A program made the position numbers and the translations under genes. From NCBI GenBank assembly GCA_033064195.1, contig JARBJD010000036.1, positions 124,001 through 188,000 on the forward strand: a DNA stretch of 64,000 nucleotides. Reading direction: 5' to 3'. The DNA is from Blattamonas nauphoetae. Taxonomy: Eukaryota; Preaxostyla; Oxymonadida. Each line of letters opens with the position of its first letter. Within the stretch, counting starts at the first letter, position 1. The notes beneath the pieces were generated by a model. That model did not search any database, was not told where the DNA came from, and saw nothing but the letters and a program-made list of their open reading frames with translations. Positions 48,468 to 59,697 of this stretch are shown in pieces.

Positions 48468-48734
48468 TTATTGACCAATCACTTGCGGGTTTGCTGGTAT
48501 TTCCTTGTCGAGCGGTTCAACTGGATCCGGCGAGCATGTCATTGGGATAAAATCATCGTCGTGAAAATCATCCGACGGGGAGTAACCATTTAAGACGTCA
48601 TACTCTTTACGAGGAACGAACAATCTGAATGTAGGTTGCACAACTGGCTGATAATTGTCCGGAAACTCCATCACAGGGATGAAGTGAGAACCGTGTGCCA
48701 TCATGAATTGGGGTTGTCCTGCTCTACGATTCAT
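48468..48734 (-). CDS. Unknown 88-residue ORF, possibly an exon of an element gene
   Basis: ATG at 48734, stop at 48468. The C-terminal half is Pro/Asp-rich (FRLFVPRKEYDVLNGYSPSD then DDDFIPMTCSPDP) and looks more protein-like than chance frames nearby. It lies between a hAT relic and a DDE_4-type transposase. No family recognised. Confidence 0.35.
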   Translation of the reverse strand: MNRRAGQPQFMMAHGSHFIPVMEFPDNYQPVVQPTFRLFVPRKEYDVLNGYSPSDDFHDDDFIPMTCSPDPVEPLDKEIPANPQVIGQ

Positions 48735-48960
48735 TCTTCAATGGAGAATGGAAAATGATATGAGTAATACTTGGTCTACTCGAGTTTTTCGTGGTATACT
48801 CGAGATAACTCTTGAAAACCGAGTTGCACACGTTCACAACCGAATTGACACATTTCACTCGAGTTTCTTCCCATAACTGTTTTTTGAGAAAAAAGAACAT
48901 CTGAAAAAGTTGATATTATCACTTCTTTTCAACTGATTTCTGCTCATATTCGGTCAAAAA

Positions 48961-50316
48961 TATGGATAGTCAAGATTTGATGGACGAAAATGTGACACCG
49001 TCACCACAACATTCACAGATCATTCTTAAGGCTGGAACTTCACAAGTACCATTCCAGTGAGAGGTTTTATTTTGTTATTTTGTTCTTTCTCTTTTTCAGA
49101 TTACGACCCTCGGCTGGAAGTTTCATCGGATTCCTTTCCCCAAGTGTCAAAATCAATTCTCTATTCTCGTCACAAAACTCATTGACTGATTCGAGATCAC
49201 TTTTTTCGACACCTCAATCTTCACAATCGTCACGATCATCTGTTGAATCTTGGCCAACTTCACCCACTATCAGGCCTCAGCTCTCATCCAATCGAACAGT
49301 CCAGAATATGATCATCGAGGACCAAAGGCGAAACTCACTCTCAAAGATGAATTGGTTGTTTGCCTTGAATGGCTGAGCTCAATAGTTAAAAAGAATCGAC
49401 TGGCATCGGCATTGGGAATCAGTGAAAATCAATCGAAAGCAGTTCTTCACATTCACCCTCTCCTGTTCACTGTCATTCAGGAGCGATATTCTGTACCGCC
49501 TCGCCCAACTCCAAAATCTCAAGCTCAATTCCCTTTCACCACACTTCACATTAATGCAACAACTATTGTTGTCCCCAGACCATTGACGGATTTTGAAGAT
49601 ATGAAAGTACTTTGGGAAGGTCATCATTATTGTTATGCAATGAAGGTGCAAGTGTGTGTTGAAGCGAAACCACCATACAAAGCTCTCTTCGTTTCAGATA
49701 GTGTGGCTGGCTCAATCCACGATGTTGCTCAACAATAAAAGAATCTCCAACCAATCGAACAATATCTGACGAAGACAGACCAGGAGAAAGAGAACTATCC
49801 ACAAGACAACGACACGAAATGGGGAATTCATGGTGACATGGGATTTCTCGGAGATTTTCCGACTCTTCGTTTCAATCGACCGAACAGAAGAAAAAAAGAA
49901 AGAACAAACGAAGAAGAACAGAATGAACTCAACGGAACGATTGCGTCTGACAGAGTACAAGTGGAGAGATTCTTCGGAAGACTCAAATGGGAGGGAAATG
50001 CACTGCTTGTGTTCAACATAGCACACAAGACTTCAAAAATGCGTGCTGGTTAACCAATATTCACATCGAAAAAGGACACAATTACCGACTTCCAGACTTT
50101 TTTTCGGAGAGGGCTCTTTCTGCCACTTCAAGAAAAGAAGCACGCATTCCACGGAGGAAACAACTCTATCGAAAACATCAAGCCGCAATTGAAGACTTTG
50201 AGAACGACAATGATCCAAGACAATCAGGACTCGATGGCGGTTTTGATACTTCCGATTCTGACTACAGTATTAATCACAATTCACAACACACATTTTCTTT
50301 TTCTCTATTTTGTTGA
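48961..50316 (+). mobile_element. DDE_Tnp_4-type (Harbinger/ISL2EU/IS5-like) transposase, decaying
   Basis: An ATG at 48961 (MDSQDLMDENVTPSPQ) is followed by a likely 45-nt intron ending at about 49100. It leads into a Ser-rich N-terminus, then in another frame (49250 on) a helix-turn-helix-like segment (LTLKDELVVCLEWL...LASALGISENQS) and the catalytic core: INATTIVVPRP, GSIHDVAQ, GDMGFLGDF, VQVERFFGRLKW. The order matches DDE_Tnp_4 transposases, but the first catalytic Asp position reads Asn (IN-A-T). There is an in-frame TAA at 49736, right after two Gln codons, and a frame change near 50040 before NACWLTNIHIEKG. No terminal repeats identified. Confidence 0.6.
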
Positions 50317-50575
50317 AAAATGTATTCAACACGACGTTGAAGTGTCATAAACTTTCATAAATCATAAAAACTCTCACATTCTTGTTTTTCATGTTTGTTT
50401 TAGAAGTATTTGATTTGTTTTCTGAGTCTTTTTCTTTCGACAACGTCTTGCTATTAGGCCCACATTCTGGGCATCCTCATTCTGTTTCCTGGCGACTGAC
50501 ATTCACTTCGACACTTGGGGAGGACCATATTAGCGCGAGCCCATGAAATCCTACCCGGTAAAAGTTCCATGAATG

Positions 50576-50710
50576 ATGTCTGCGGACAACGAGAGGGGAA
50601 TTAATTTCCAAGCAAGAGCAACTTACATCGAGACGACACAGAACCTTCTTGAGGGAAGTTCAATTCAAATAGGTAGAGACGTCGCCGACGGTTATTGTGA
50701 GGATTTTTGA
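50576..50710 (+). mobile_element. Possible transposase N-terminal helix-turn-helix remnant
   Basis: A 44-residue frame from ATG 50576 (ERGINFQARATYIETTQNLL, then IGRDVADGYCEDF) has the spacing of a transposase helix-turn-helix ('R..I......G.S...IAR'). Too short for a firm call. Confidence 0.25.
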
Positions 50711-51177
50711 AAAAGTTCGAAATAAGTGTCGGAAAAACTTCGCATTTAAAACAAGAGTTTTTCTTCAATGATTTGTGTATTGTCGTACTAATGACAAGTC
50801 ATAAATGAGGAAACACAATGAAATGACTCAATTCAACGACAGTTTGTCAAGATCAACCTAAAAAAATGATATTAGGTGAAAACTCGAGTGAAGAATGGTC
50901 TATTCGGTTTTTCTGCAGTTTATTCGGTTTTCACAAGATGTCTCGAGTAAGGTTCTGTTCTACGGATTGACAACAGTTGAAACGAGTTTCCCCCAATATA
51001 CTCAGGTTGGGTCTAACAAAAAAGAAGATCAAAGTCAACTCTGAAATTTGATTGTCTGAAGTCAACAACCACTTTTTGTGGAAGGACAATAGAGGGAGAA
51101 TAAGCAATATGCTATGAAAATGAAAACCCACCTTTCACCCAGAGGAACTTGATAGTGCATAGATCTGAGGAGGTTGG
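50711..51177. other. AT-rich repeat-region spacer
   Basis: No supported gene. Contains two 'cggtttt(t/c)' repeats near 50906-50936 and otherwise nothing recognised. Confidence 0.3.
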
Positions 51178-51768
51178 TATGGTGGCGTCACCAATTAGTT
51201 CCATGTTCACAATTCGAGCTTTTTTCAGGAAAAATCATTTTTGGTCAAACTAAGAAAAAAATACTCATTTTCCTCCCACGCGATCCCGAGAAAACCTCAA
51301 AATACCTCTTTTTTGCTACTTTTTTCATGTGTTCTCGTCAAATCTTCACAACATCTGAAGCGATTTAATAGAAATTTTCCACAGAAAAGTTTGTCTGGTG
51401 AAAATATTTTTGTTGAGAAAATTTGGACAAAAAAGTATGGGTATCTGGGAAGATGTGAAAAAAGGCTGTTTTTTGCCCAGACAAATTTCATGGGAAAAAT
51501 AATGTAGTTTTTTCAGTGTCTTTTATCGACATATTATCCAAAATAATGCTTTTTCTTCGGTCTCAAACGGATATCTGGATATGGAACAATGATCATCATA
51601 AGTTTGGTAACTGTGGAGAGTTTCGCTGTATCACTTCTTTTGAGGTTTTCTCGGGATTGCGTGGGAAAACAATGCAAAAATATTCTTCTTTTCTTAGTTT
51701 GACCAAAAGTGATTTTTCCTGAATAAAGCACTAATTGTTGACATGGAACTACCAGATGACAGCCCTCT
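51178..51768. repeat. Foldback element with long inverted arms
   Basis: 51196-51302 and 51640-51755 are inverted copies at roughly 80 percent identity. Both read inward from TAGTTCCATG through TTCAGGAAAAATCA, TTTTGGTCAAACTAAGAAAA and ATCCCGAGAAAACCTC. Similarity fades toward about 51180 and 51768. The loop is AT-rich without a coding frame. This is the structure of a foldback or long-TIR MITE. No clear target duplication. Confidence 0.7.
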
Positions 51769-51799
51769 GAAATTCAACGTCACTCGAGGACCTCGCAAG

Positions 51800-53735
51800 G
51801 GGGGTGGAGTTTCTGACGCTGAAAGGCTCGGAATTCACAAGGAGAGTTAGTGATATGAGAATTGAGCAGATTCTAAAGATCCCTGTGGAAGGAGTGGGTA
51901 ACGCTTCAAGGATTGAATCACTAGCAATCCAGAACGAGAGAATTGATGAGGCGATGGCGGAAGCACGAAAACAGAGGGAATATCGGACGAGAACCCAGAT
52001 GGTGGACCCATTGTTTTTTGGCGGAGGCCCCTTCAAGGGGCGCAATCAACCGCAGCAGATTCAACTTTTTTCCATATTCTGTTAACCTTCCCATTTTTCC
52101 GCGAGCTGATATCGCTTGGGAGTGGTTTAAAACAAGATACATAGGTCAGAATTTTAGACATAATTCAAAAGTTTGACGGTCACAAACAAAAAATGCAATT
52201 GAACGCTCTTATCACGGCTTGATCAATGATCTCGAAAAGACTATTCAATCATGTCATGCACCAATTTGAGAGAAATGTCGATTCATTTCTCATCAATGAG
52301 AGGAGATTGGTTTTGAATGATGGTCTTCTAACTTTTGAATGATGTTAAAAACTATCACCCTTATGTCCAGCCATTGATCAAGGCTGATATCTAGAGAGCA
52401 GCCTCGTCAAACTCAAACCCCGCCTCGACAGAGCCGGTCAACCGCCATTCGGAAAATGAGACCGGAAGTTTTAGGATATCATTGAGTGGACAGACGCAGT
52501 TCGATGGGAGTGACAGTCGTGAAAAGATATAGAATAAACGAAGAAGAAGTCAGGTGTTCGAACGTGGTGTTTGTGGTAGGGAAGCAGGACGGAACATGGA
52601 GAAAAAGAAAGGATCAAGACCAAAACTCGCCAATACAACAGACATTGAAAAGAGATGCAATACCATCACACAGGGCGCGTGGATGACTTCCTTGGACTTG
52701 ACCCAGGCATTCACACATATCTTCCTCTGTCCCACCGACCAACCGTTCTTCAGGTTCCTGCACGGAGGCAGGGCATTCATTCAACAGACTCTCTGCTTCG
52801 GCCTCACATCCGTGCCACGTCTCTTCACCAAAATCCTCCGCCCTGTGGTGGGCAAAGTCAGGCCAAAGTTACCGCTGGTTGTTTATCTGGACGACTTCTT
52901 GGTTTTGGGAGATACTTTGAAAGAGGCAGAGTAGAATGTCCGGGTACTTCGAGAGCAATTGGTGATACTTGGGTTCACAGTGCACTACGACAAGTTTACT
53001 ATCGTTGCGGCACAACGAATTCATTTCTTGGGTTTAGAATAGGACTCAGCTCTGATGAGAGTCGAGGGAGGAGACAAGAATCGGGGATCGGTGAAGGAGT
53101 CTGTGAGGGAAAGGCTGAGACGAGCAAGGAAGGGAGAGAACGTGAGAATGAAGACGGTGGCGTTTCTTATTGGCAAGATGCAGGCTCTTGCATTCGCGGA
53201 CAACCTTGTACATTTTCAGACGCGACGGTTGATCGATTGGAAGCAGAGTATTGTCCAGGGAGAAGTTTGGGGAGGATCAGGAGTTCTGGGAGAGGGAGAG
53301 ATCGAGGATCTGAGTAGTTGAGGCGAAGGTTGACAGAAATGATGGGGAGATCAATCACACAGTTCAAGCAGTCTGTGGTCTTAAACACAGATGCGAGCGA
53401 ATGGTCGAGCAACAAGCGAGAAGCAACTGCAGTAGTGAAGGGAAACGAAGTGTTGGTGCTGTCCGACAACATAGTGTGCGTCGCCAACATCAACCGGCGT
53501 TCGAATGCACTCTCACTCCTCCAGCAATTCAAACAATTATTGACCATGGCCAACGAAGTGAAGTGCAGGCTGTGGTCGGAACATATTTCCGGTGAGGACA
53601 ACGACGTGGCAGATCGATTATCGAGAATAAGAGATTCAACAGACTACAAGCTCAGGCTGCACGTCTTCCAGCGAATCATCGACTTCTTCCAACACACCTT
53701 GTCAGCAAAATGTTGTCACAGTAAATTCTAACACA
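51800..53735 (+). mobile_element. DIRS-like retrotransposon fossil (broken)
   Basis: An upstream gag-like stretch (about 51804-52085) is followed by a reverse-transcriptase core (about 52680-52935, with SLDLTQAF, RAFIQQTLCFGLTSVPRLFT and the YLDD active-site box). An RNase H segment with TDASEW and the HISGEDNDVADRLSR box lies at about 53370-53640. The RT sub-type and the RNase H layout fit the DIRS/Ngaro lineage. No tyrosine-recombinase domain and no terminal repeats were found. The element is broken in several places and is probably old. A short element with inverted ends (52144-52345) seems to have inserted into it. Confidence 0.6.
52144..52345. repeat. Short inverted-end repeat, shared with 41369
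   Basis: 52144-52173 is a 30-bp sequence found at 41369-41398 with one difference. An inverted partial copy (ACTTTTGAATGATGTTAAA) lies at about 52330-52348, so 52144-52345 may be a roughly 200-bp MITE nested in the DIRS-like fossil. Confidence 0.45.
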
Positions 53736-53740
53736 GCCCC

Positions 53741-55604
53741 ATTTTTTCCAGCCGAATAGTCTCCTCATTCCATCAGGAGACGATGACGAAGACAGTTGCA
53801 GAATGCCCTCAAAATTACACTCTGAATCGTTCTTTGGAATTCTGAATGAATATTTTGAAAAAACATCGAATAACGACACACAATCTAGACTGAGGTCTGA
53901 AACTTTTTTCACTTTCGATAAAAATCACAATTCCACGTTTTCATGTTTGACACAATGAGCTACAAATGATGCAACACTCAGACCAACTGTCCTTTTAGCT
54001 TCGTTAAATTTCATGTGAAGTTTTGACATTTTTTGGTATCGTTGTAAATTTTTATTCTTGATATAGTGCTGTAGCACAATTTCCGAAATACAGTCAACCA
54101 CCATAAATCGAGATTTTTTCTGAGAAATGTTGTTTTGGTGAGCAAATGATTCTGACAAAGATTTGGGAGCTAAAGATGCAATAGTGGGCCCTGTAGCCTC
54201 ATACAGCAAAAAGCAGAAAAAACTGCGAACTTTTCGACGTCATATCTCCACAACAAATCATCCGTTTTCAACCAAATAAAGAACCTTTTATTTCTAACGA
54301 CCTCCAAAAACAAGTTTAATGAAAAAAGTTGAAAAATTTTGCCTCTGTGAGTGTTTTCGAGAAAATATGGGTTTTTCGACTTTTTTCCAGAAACCCATAA
54401 TTTTTTCCAAATTTTTTCTTGAATGTTCGGATCATAAAAAAAGGTATCTGGCAGAAATTTCATGACGATTGATTGACTGGTTGTGAAGATATTGCCAAAA
54501 TGAATTGTGAAATGTGATACGTTTTAAATACGAGGCTGTTTTCTCAATGAGTAGCAGGAGATTTTTTTAAAAATTTTTATTTTTTTCTTCGTTGGACAAT
54601 GTTCATCAGATTTTGGGAAAATCTTTTGTGACAGTACAATCACTACAATTCCTATAAACGCTTCCTCTTTAGCTTCGGTCAGACCGACTTCTGGTTCTTA
54701 GTTCTTGTGAAAAAGAATAAAGTGTGTGAACAAGCGAAACATTCATTCACCTGCATTTCAGTTTTCACCTGTTCAACAAAACTGCAGTCCAGAACTTCTC
54801 TCATTGAATGAATGATTTAGTGATCGCCGTTCAGCTATCGTTAGTGAGAACTGCTCAAGGCGAACCCAGAATTCACTCGTTTCGTCACCGTAGTCTGACC
54901 TCACAACAGGTCTCACTCCAAATACTGTCTGTGATTTCTCCTCTCACATTTTCGAATCTTGAATTCCTTCAAAATTAACTTAAATACTCGAAACACCGAC
55001 GGTCAAACCTTACCTCAAGTTGGCGAGACCCAAGAACCGGAAGACGGAGCGATTGTTGTCCAATTGGGAGATTTTGGTTGGAGATTTCCACTTCACCGAA
55101 TTTTTGGTTGATCAGCAAAGCTTCAAGATTCTAAAACATGATAATATCTTTGTTTTTAACATTCTTCTGGTAAATTCCGATGAGGTGAACCTATTCTCGC
55201 AATTTTGGCGTGCAGAATCCCTCTCAAACTGAAGAAGAATCAGTCGAACGGGTGTTGAAGGTTCAAATCCCCCTTTGTTCCATTTTTTCGAAACATTTTT
55301 TTGGAAACCATAAGTTTCGTCGGAAAACACTGTTTGCTAAAGAGAAAAGTCAAAGAGGAAAGGTACGTGTGAGGATCACATGATCTGGCCCATGATAAAT
55401 TAATGATCGGTACTGTCGAACACTGGAGAGTCTCCATCACGCATGAAAAGTACCTAATATACTCATTGTGTGTTTATTTCACCCTTTTTTAACTTTTCTC
55501 TCCTTGGAGTTCCTCAGGATCCCGATCTCACACGACTTCTGAAATGATCAAACGTCCAAGTCTCCTCTTCTTTCATTTTCTCATCTTTCATCAATCTCTC
55601 CTCT
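53741..55604. other. AT-rich stretch with no supported gene
   Basis: Nearly 1.9 kb of low-complexity, T-rich sequence with short scattered frames. Nothing protein-like was found on either strand. A B-box-like GGTTCAAATCCCC at 55259-55271 lacks a matching A box. Confidence 0.5.
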
Positions 55605-56120
55605 TCATTCCATCTCTCTTCTTCCCTTCTCTCTCACATCGATCTCAAGATCGGTCGAATCACTCTCACTACTCGATCGTGTTCTCGATCTTCCTCCATC
55701 TCTTCCTCCCTCCTCCTCCACCTCTTGCAGCACATGAAGAACGCGCACTCCCATCTTCTCTCTCAACTCTCTCCCTTCTCCTCCTTCTCCAAGTACCCTC
55801 CCCACAAGACGCTCACACAAAAACTCAACCATCCCTTCACACCTCAACACCCTCTCCACCCATTCGTCGCGCAGCCATCGGAACTCCCCACAACTATCTT
55901 CCCTGTTCACAAACGACCCGACCTCGCCCGACTCTTCCATCTCCACCGCCGACTCCAGCCACCCCATACCACTCTCCTCCACTCCCATTTCCAGCACCCT
56001 CTCTCCCCTCCTCTCTTCCACCACTCCGCACCTGTCTCCCAAACGCCACAATCCACTCTTCCCTTCCTCCACCTCATCCTCCCTCCACTCGTCCCGCTCT
56101 TGCTTGTTCCCTTCTTCCAA
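55605..56120 (-). CDS. Possible Glu/Arg-rich protein (low confidence)
   Basis: A 171-codon minus-strand frame of Glu, Gly and Arg-rich sequence with a helical-looking core (EFRWLRDEWVERVLRCEGMV, then EFLCERLVGRVLGEGGEGRE). The plus strand is equally open as Pro/Ser-rich sequence over 55544-56441, so composition alone keeps these frames open. The minus frame is preferred because its core has a plausible hydrophobic spacing. It could be a 3' exon of the kinase gene or unrelated. Confidence 0.25.
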   Translation of the reverse strand: MEEGNKQERDEWREDEVEEGKSGLWRLGDRCGVVEERRGERVLEMGVEESGMGWLESAVEMEESGEVGSFVNREDSCGEFRWLRDEWVERVLRCEGMVEFLCERLVGRVLGEGGEGRELREKMGVRVLHVLQEVEEEGGRDGGRSRTRSSSESDSTDLEIDVREKGRREME

Positions 56121-56372
56121 TTCGTTCGCGCATGGTCTCCATTACTGCTGATCTCTCCCGACAATCTCAACCTCGTTCCATTCCTTCTCGTCATCATCCC
56201 GTCTCTATTCTCTTCCTCCCTCTCCCACCTCTTCCCAACTTCTTCTGACTCCGAATTGTTCCTCTTTTCATCTCCCATCTCCATCCTTCCGTCGCAAACC
56301 CGACAGTCCCCTCTGCTCTCCGCAGCTCTTCCCAAACCGCCCTCCTTCCTTCCTTCCTCCGCCTCACACCCC

Positions 56373-58611
56373 TCAAACACAACGTCGTCGAACCCACTCA
56401 CAAACATCAGCAGCGCCCACAAGCCTTGTCGGCACGTCTGATAGGGACTTCTGCTGTTCAACTTTTCGTTTTTTCTTCCGTCGGTGGCGACGGGCTCGCT
56501 TCTTCTTGACATTGCCTGGCTGTGCATTGAGCTCCCTTTCCAACATGGGAAGCTCGCCGTCTGGGAGAGGGTTGACGATGGCCTGTTCTCTGAATATCGA
56601 ATACTTTCTGCGTTTCTCGTCTGATTCTTGGAACACTTCCTTCACTTCGAAGTATTCGATCCCCTCCGGATCTCGGAGGACGGGAACAAAGGCAGGAGGA
56701 GCACTTCGGACGCTTTCCCAGTCTGTCCCTTGGAAGAACGGATGCTCTCGAATCTCCAACGCATCCCTTTTGGATCCGAGCTTTTCGTTTGGGTCGAGAG
56801 TGAGAAGTTGCTCGATAAGTGACTGTGCGAGATGAGAGACAAGTGGGACAGGCTCTCCATCCTCACCTTCTGTCATCGGCCATTCGATTCTCCTCTGAAG
56901 GATGTTCTAAAAGATCTCATCCGGCGACGATCCGTAGAACGGTGGAACACCAACGAGGAATTCGTAGAGTATGCATCCGAGTGCCCACCAGTCAACAGCA
57001 GCAGTGTGGCCTTTCTTCTGAACGATCTCTGGCGAAAGATTGTCGGGTGTGCTGACACAGGAGAACGCGAGGGTCCGACTGCGCTGACGTTGTTTCCTCT
57101 TCTCCTCGAGTGTCAACTTTGCCCATTCCAGAGGGGGATTCCCGTGCCCTTGTTGTTCTCTATGTCGCTGTCTTCTCCTTCGAGGAACTGAGTGAATTCG
57201 AAGAAGGAGTCGGTTGTTTTGAATTGGGTACTGTCTTTCACGATGTTGATGACACCTGCTGCTGTTGCGTGGACATGGGCAAACGGAGAGTCGATGAGAG
57301 ATGTCTTGTCTTCCTCCTTCTGCTGTTGTTTCTCTTCTTCTATTTCCTTCCGGAGAGCAGACAGACCGCTCACGATATTGACGACCATCCGAAGGTCCGC
57401 CTTCTCCATTTGGGTGATGTCCATTGTGCCGAACCCTTCGAACATCACCATTTTTGGTTCTGTCTTTTCGAGTTTGTCAGCAGCGCTCTGAAGTGTTTCC
57501 GGTTGGACAACTTCGTCATCCGTTTCGTATTTGTAGTGCAACAGCCCAAAGTCAATCAATTTCAGATGGCCATCCTTCGCGACGAGCACCTTGTCTGGCT
57601 TCAAGTCTCTGTGGATGATGTTGTGGGCGTGGAGATACTCCAGTGCGATGACGAGCTCAGCGGTGTACTGTTTGGCCACAGGCTCACTCAGCGAGTTCAG
57701 GTTCTTCAGGAGAACGTTCAGATCCCCGCCAGGGCAATACTCCATGACGAGGAAGAGCTTGGTCTCGTTCTGGAAGGGGTAGATCATGTCCACAATGAAC
57801 GGGTTGTGGAGGTCTGCAGGATCCGCTCCTCGTCACGCACACGCATGGCCAAGTTCTTCCGCTGCATCTCGTTCTTGTCCATCTCTTTCATTGCGTAGAG
57901 ATCGCCTGTTGTCTTCTTCTTGACGAGATACACACTTCCGAAGGCCCCGCGAGTGATCTTCTTCTTCACATCAAAATCTTCAATCGAGACCGTCCTTCGC
58001 CGGAAGATGAGGTGTTCGTTGACATCCCCATCGTCGGACGAGCTCTCATCGTCTTCCGTCGGTTGCGGCGACCCCGACTGGAGCTCCACAAACCGAGGAT
58101 CGAACGATTCGTCGCTGATTGTTTGTCCAGGTGACGACGTGTATGATTGAGGTGTGGTGTACGGCGCGAGGTGAGAGGAGGGGGGCTGTGGAACATCACT
58201 GTCTTCCAAGCGCGGACTGGTTGTTTGAGAGATCGACGGAGTGTTCGCGTACGATCGATTTTGTGACATGTTTGCGATGGATGCTGTTTTCCGGAGGGAC
58301 CTGTGGACGTTCTTGTACTCAGCCTGAGCCATCAGGATCTGCCTCTTGAGGTGGTCGATGTGTGCTTGAAGATGCTGCCCGAATTGGATGACAACAATGT
58401 TGGGTGGCCTCACAACTGGCGCCGGCTTGGCTTCGGAGGATTGAGAGAGGCGAGGGGCTGTTGGTGTTGGGCGGTTGAATGGCCGGAGGAGGGAAGGTAT
58501 TGGCGTGAGATGGCGAGAGGACTGGGAGAGAGACATGCGCTCTGAACGAGATTGGGCTGACGGGTGGTCATTCTGTGGGGTGTACAATTGGACTGGGAGC
58601 CCATCACGCAT
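56373..58611 (-). CDS. AGC-family kinase, Greatwall/MAST/Rim15-like, disrupted
   Basis: From ATG 58611: a disordered head (about 200 residues), then the kinase domain with [15 protein letters not shown] (P-loop), YAMKEMDK (VAIK Lys), [26 protein letters not shown]. An insert of about 130 residues lies between DFG and the activation segment, as in Greatwall and Rim15, followed by [31 protein letters not shown] and an AGC C-tail. The frame is interrupted by two apparent one-base losses in C runs (about 57808-57812 and 57133-57137) and by a TAG at 56909-56907, exactly where AGC kinases have Gln (EIF-Q-NIL). Motif changes point to weakened catalysis: the Mg-binding Asn of HRDLKPDN is Lys, and GTPDYLAPE reads STPDNLSPE. 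It is either a pseudogene, a pseudokinase with sequencing indels, or a mix of both. Confidence 0.7.
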
Positions 58612-59697
58612 CAACTGCTCAACGCTGTTTCGTCCTCACTGATTCCACTCCTCCTTCCTCAATTCCCAACCAGCCTCATCCCCACTCAAGTCGCTCCCAC
58701 ACTTCCAACCACCACCCTCTTCTTCCACTCGGTGTGGTTCTGCTTGTTTTGTGTCTTTCTTCCCTTTTGGAGTGGGTTTTCCTTTCTATGCTCATTCTTT
58801 GGTTGAACTTTTCCTCCGCTTCCATTTGCCCATTGTGCCTTTTTCATCGTCTTGTTCTGTTTCCTTCCCGTCTACCTTCTCTTCCTCCCATCCCTCCATC
58901 CTCCCTCCCATCCCTCCATCCTTCCTCCCATCCCTCCCTCCATCATCAGTGTGTGTGAACCATCGTCTGGTTGATATCTCCACTCGTGTTGAGAAACGCC
59001 CCTCCCCTTTTCCTGTCTGCTTAATCGTTTTGAAGTGACATCAAGCACTCCTTTCGAGAGTGAAACAAACTTCACTCACAACAACAACCTCACTTGACAC
59101 TTTTGTGAAACTGATTGGAGCTGCAGACAGATCGATGATGACGTGGCTGATCGACAGTCAATCATGTGTTGTTCACGATTCCGCTCACCTCCGCGTTGTT
59201 CACGGCAGAATCTGTGTCTACTCTGTCGATTCGATAGAAGAATGCAGTTTCTGGAGATTGGGCAGAGCTCGACTGAGAGAAGTGCTCGGCTGGGTCGATG
59301 GGAGAGTGCAGTTGAGGCAGAAAGCGATGGTGTCAGTTCGTGACTATCCATATGTGTACGTTTTCGATGGAAGACCAGAGTCGACGAGACATGCGAAAAG
59401 AGACGGAATCGGTTCTCCTGTGGTGAAGATGCTGAGCGTATGAAGACCGTTGATGTGATCGAGGCTGGGGAAGGACGGGATGATGAGATTCGATTTATCA
59501 GAGCGGAAGTATCCCAAGTGCCAGAGGCGAAGAAGACATGACCGACGACGTTGAAGAGGGTTGAAGCATCAATTACACAGATCTGTTTGGCGAGAACTGG
59601 GGGCAGATTTGGCCAGGTTCAGACGAAGGAGTGTGTGGATCGGACGGAGAGTTCGTCAGGGACAGTGTGGCCGAAGTGAGGTTCACAAGGATCTCTC
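58612..59697. other. Region upstream of the kinase, possible decayed coding sequence
   Basis: 58622-58970 is C/T-rich with a tandem repeat. 59060-59443 is open on the plus strand for 127 codons and its complement is also partly open. The minus-strand translation (SPETAFFYRIDRVDTDSAVN type) loosely recalls beta-helix surface proteins, but stops interrupt it. I do not assign a gene. Confidence 0.3.
58881..58937. repeat. C/T-rich 20-bp tandem repeat, about 2.9 copies
   Basis: Units of the form CTTCCTCCCATCCCTCCATC at 58881, 58901 and 58921 (last one partial), with one substitution. Confidence 0.85.

Noticed and set aside
55544-56441. Long plus-strand Pro/Ser-rich frames
   Set aside because: Low-complexity C/T-rich composition keeps several frames open; no domain or splice continuity.
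56860-56960. Treating the kinase TAG (56909-56907) as an intron 3' end (TTTTAG)
   Set aside because: Any matching donor would delete the conserved [14 protein letters not shown] segment.
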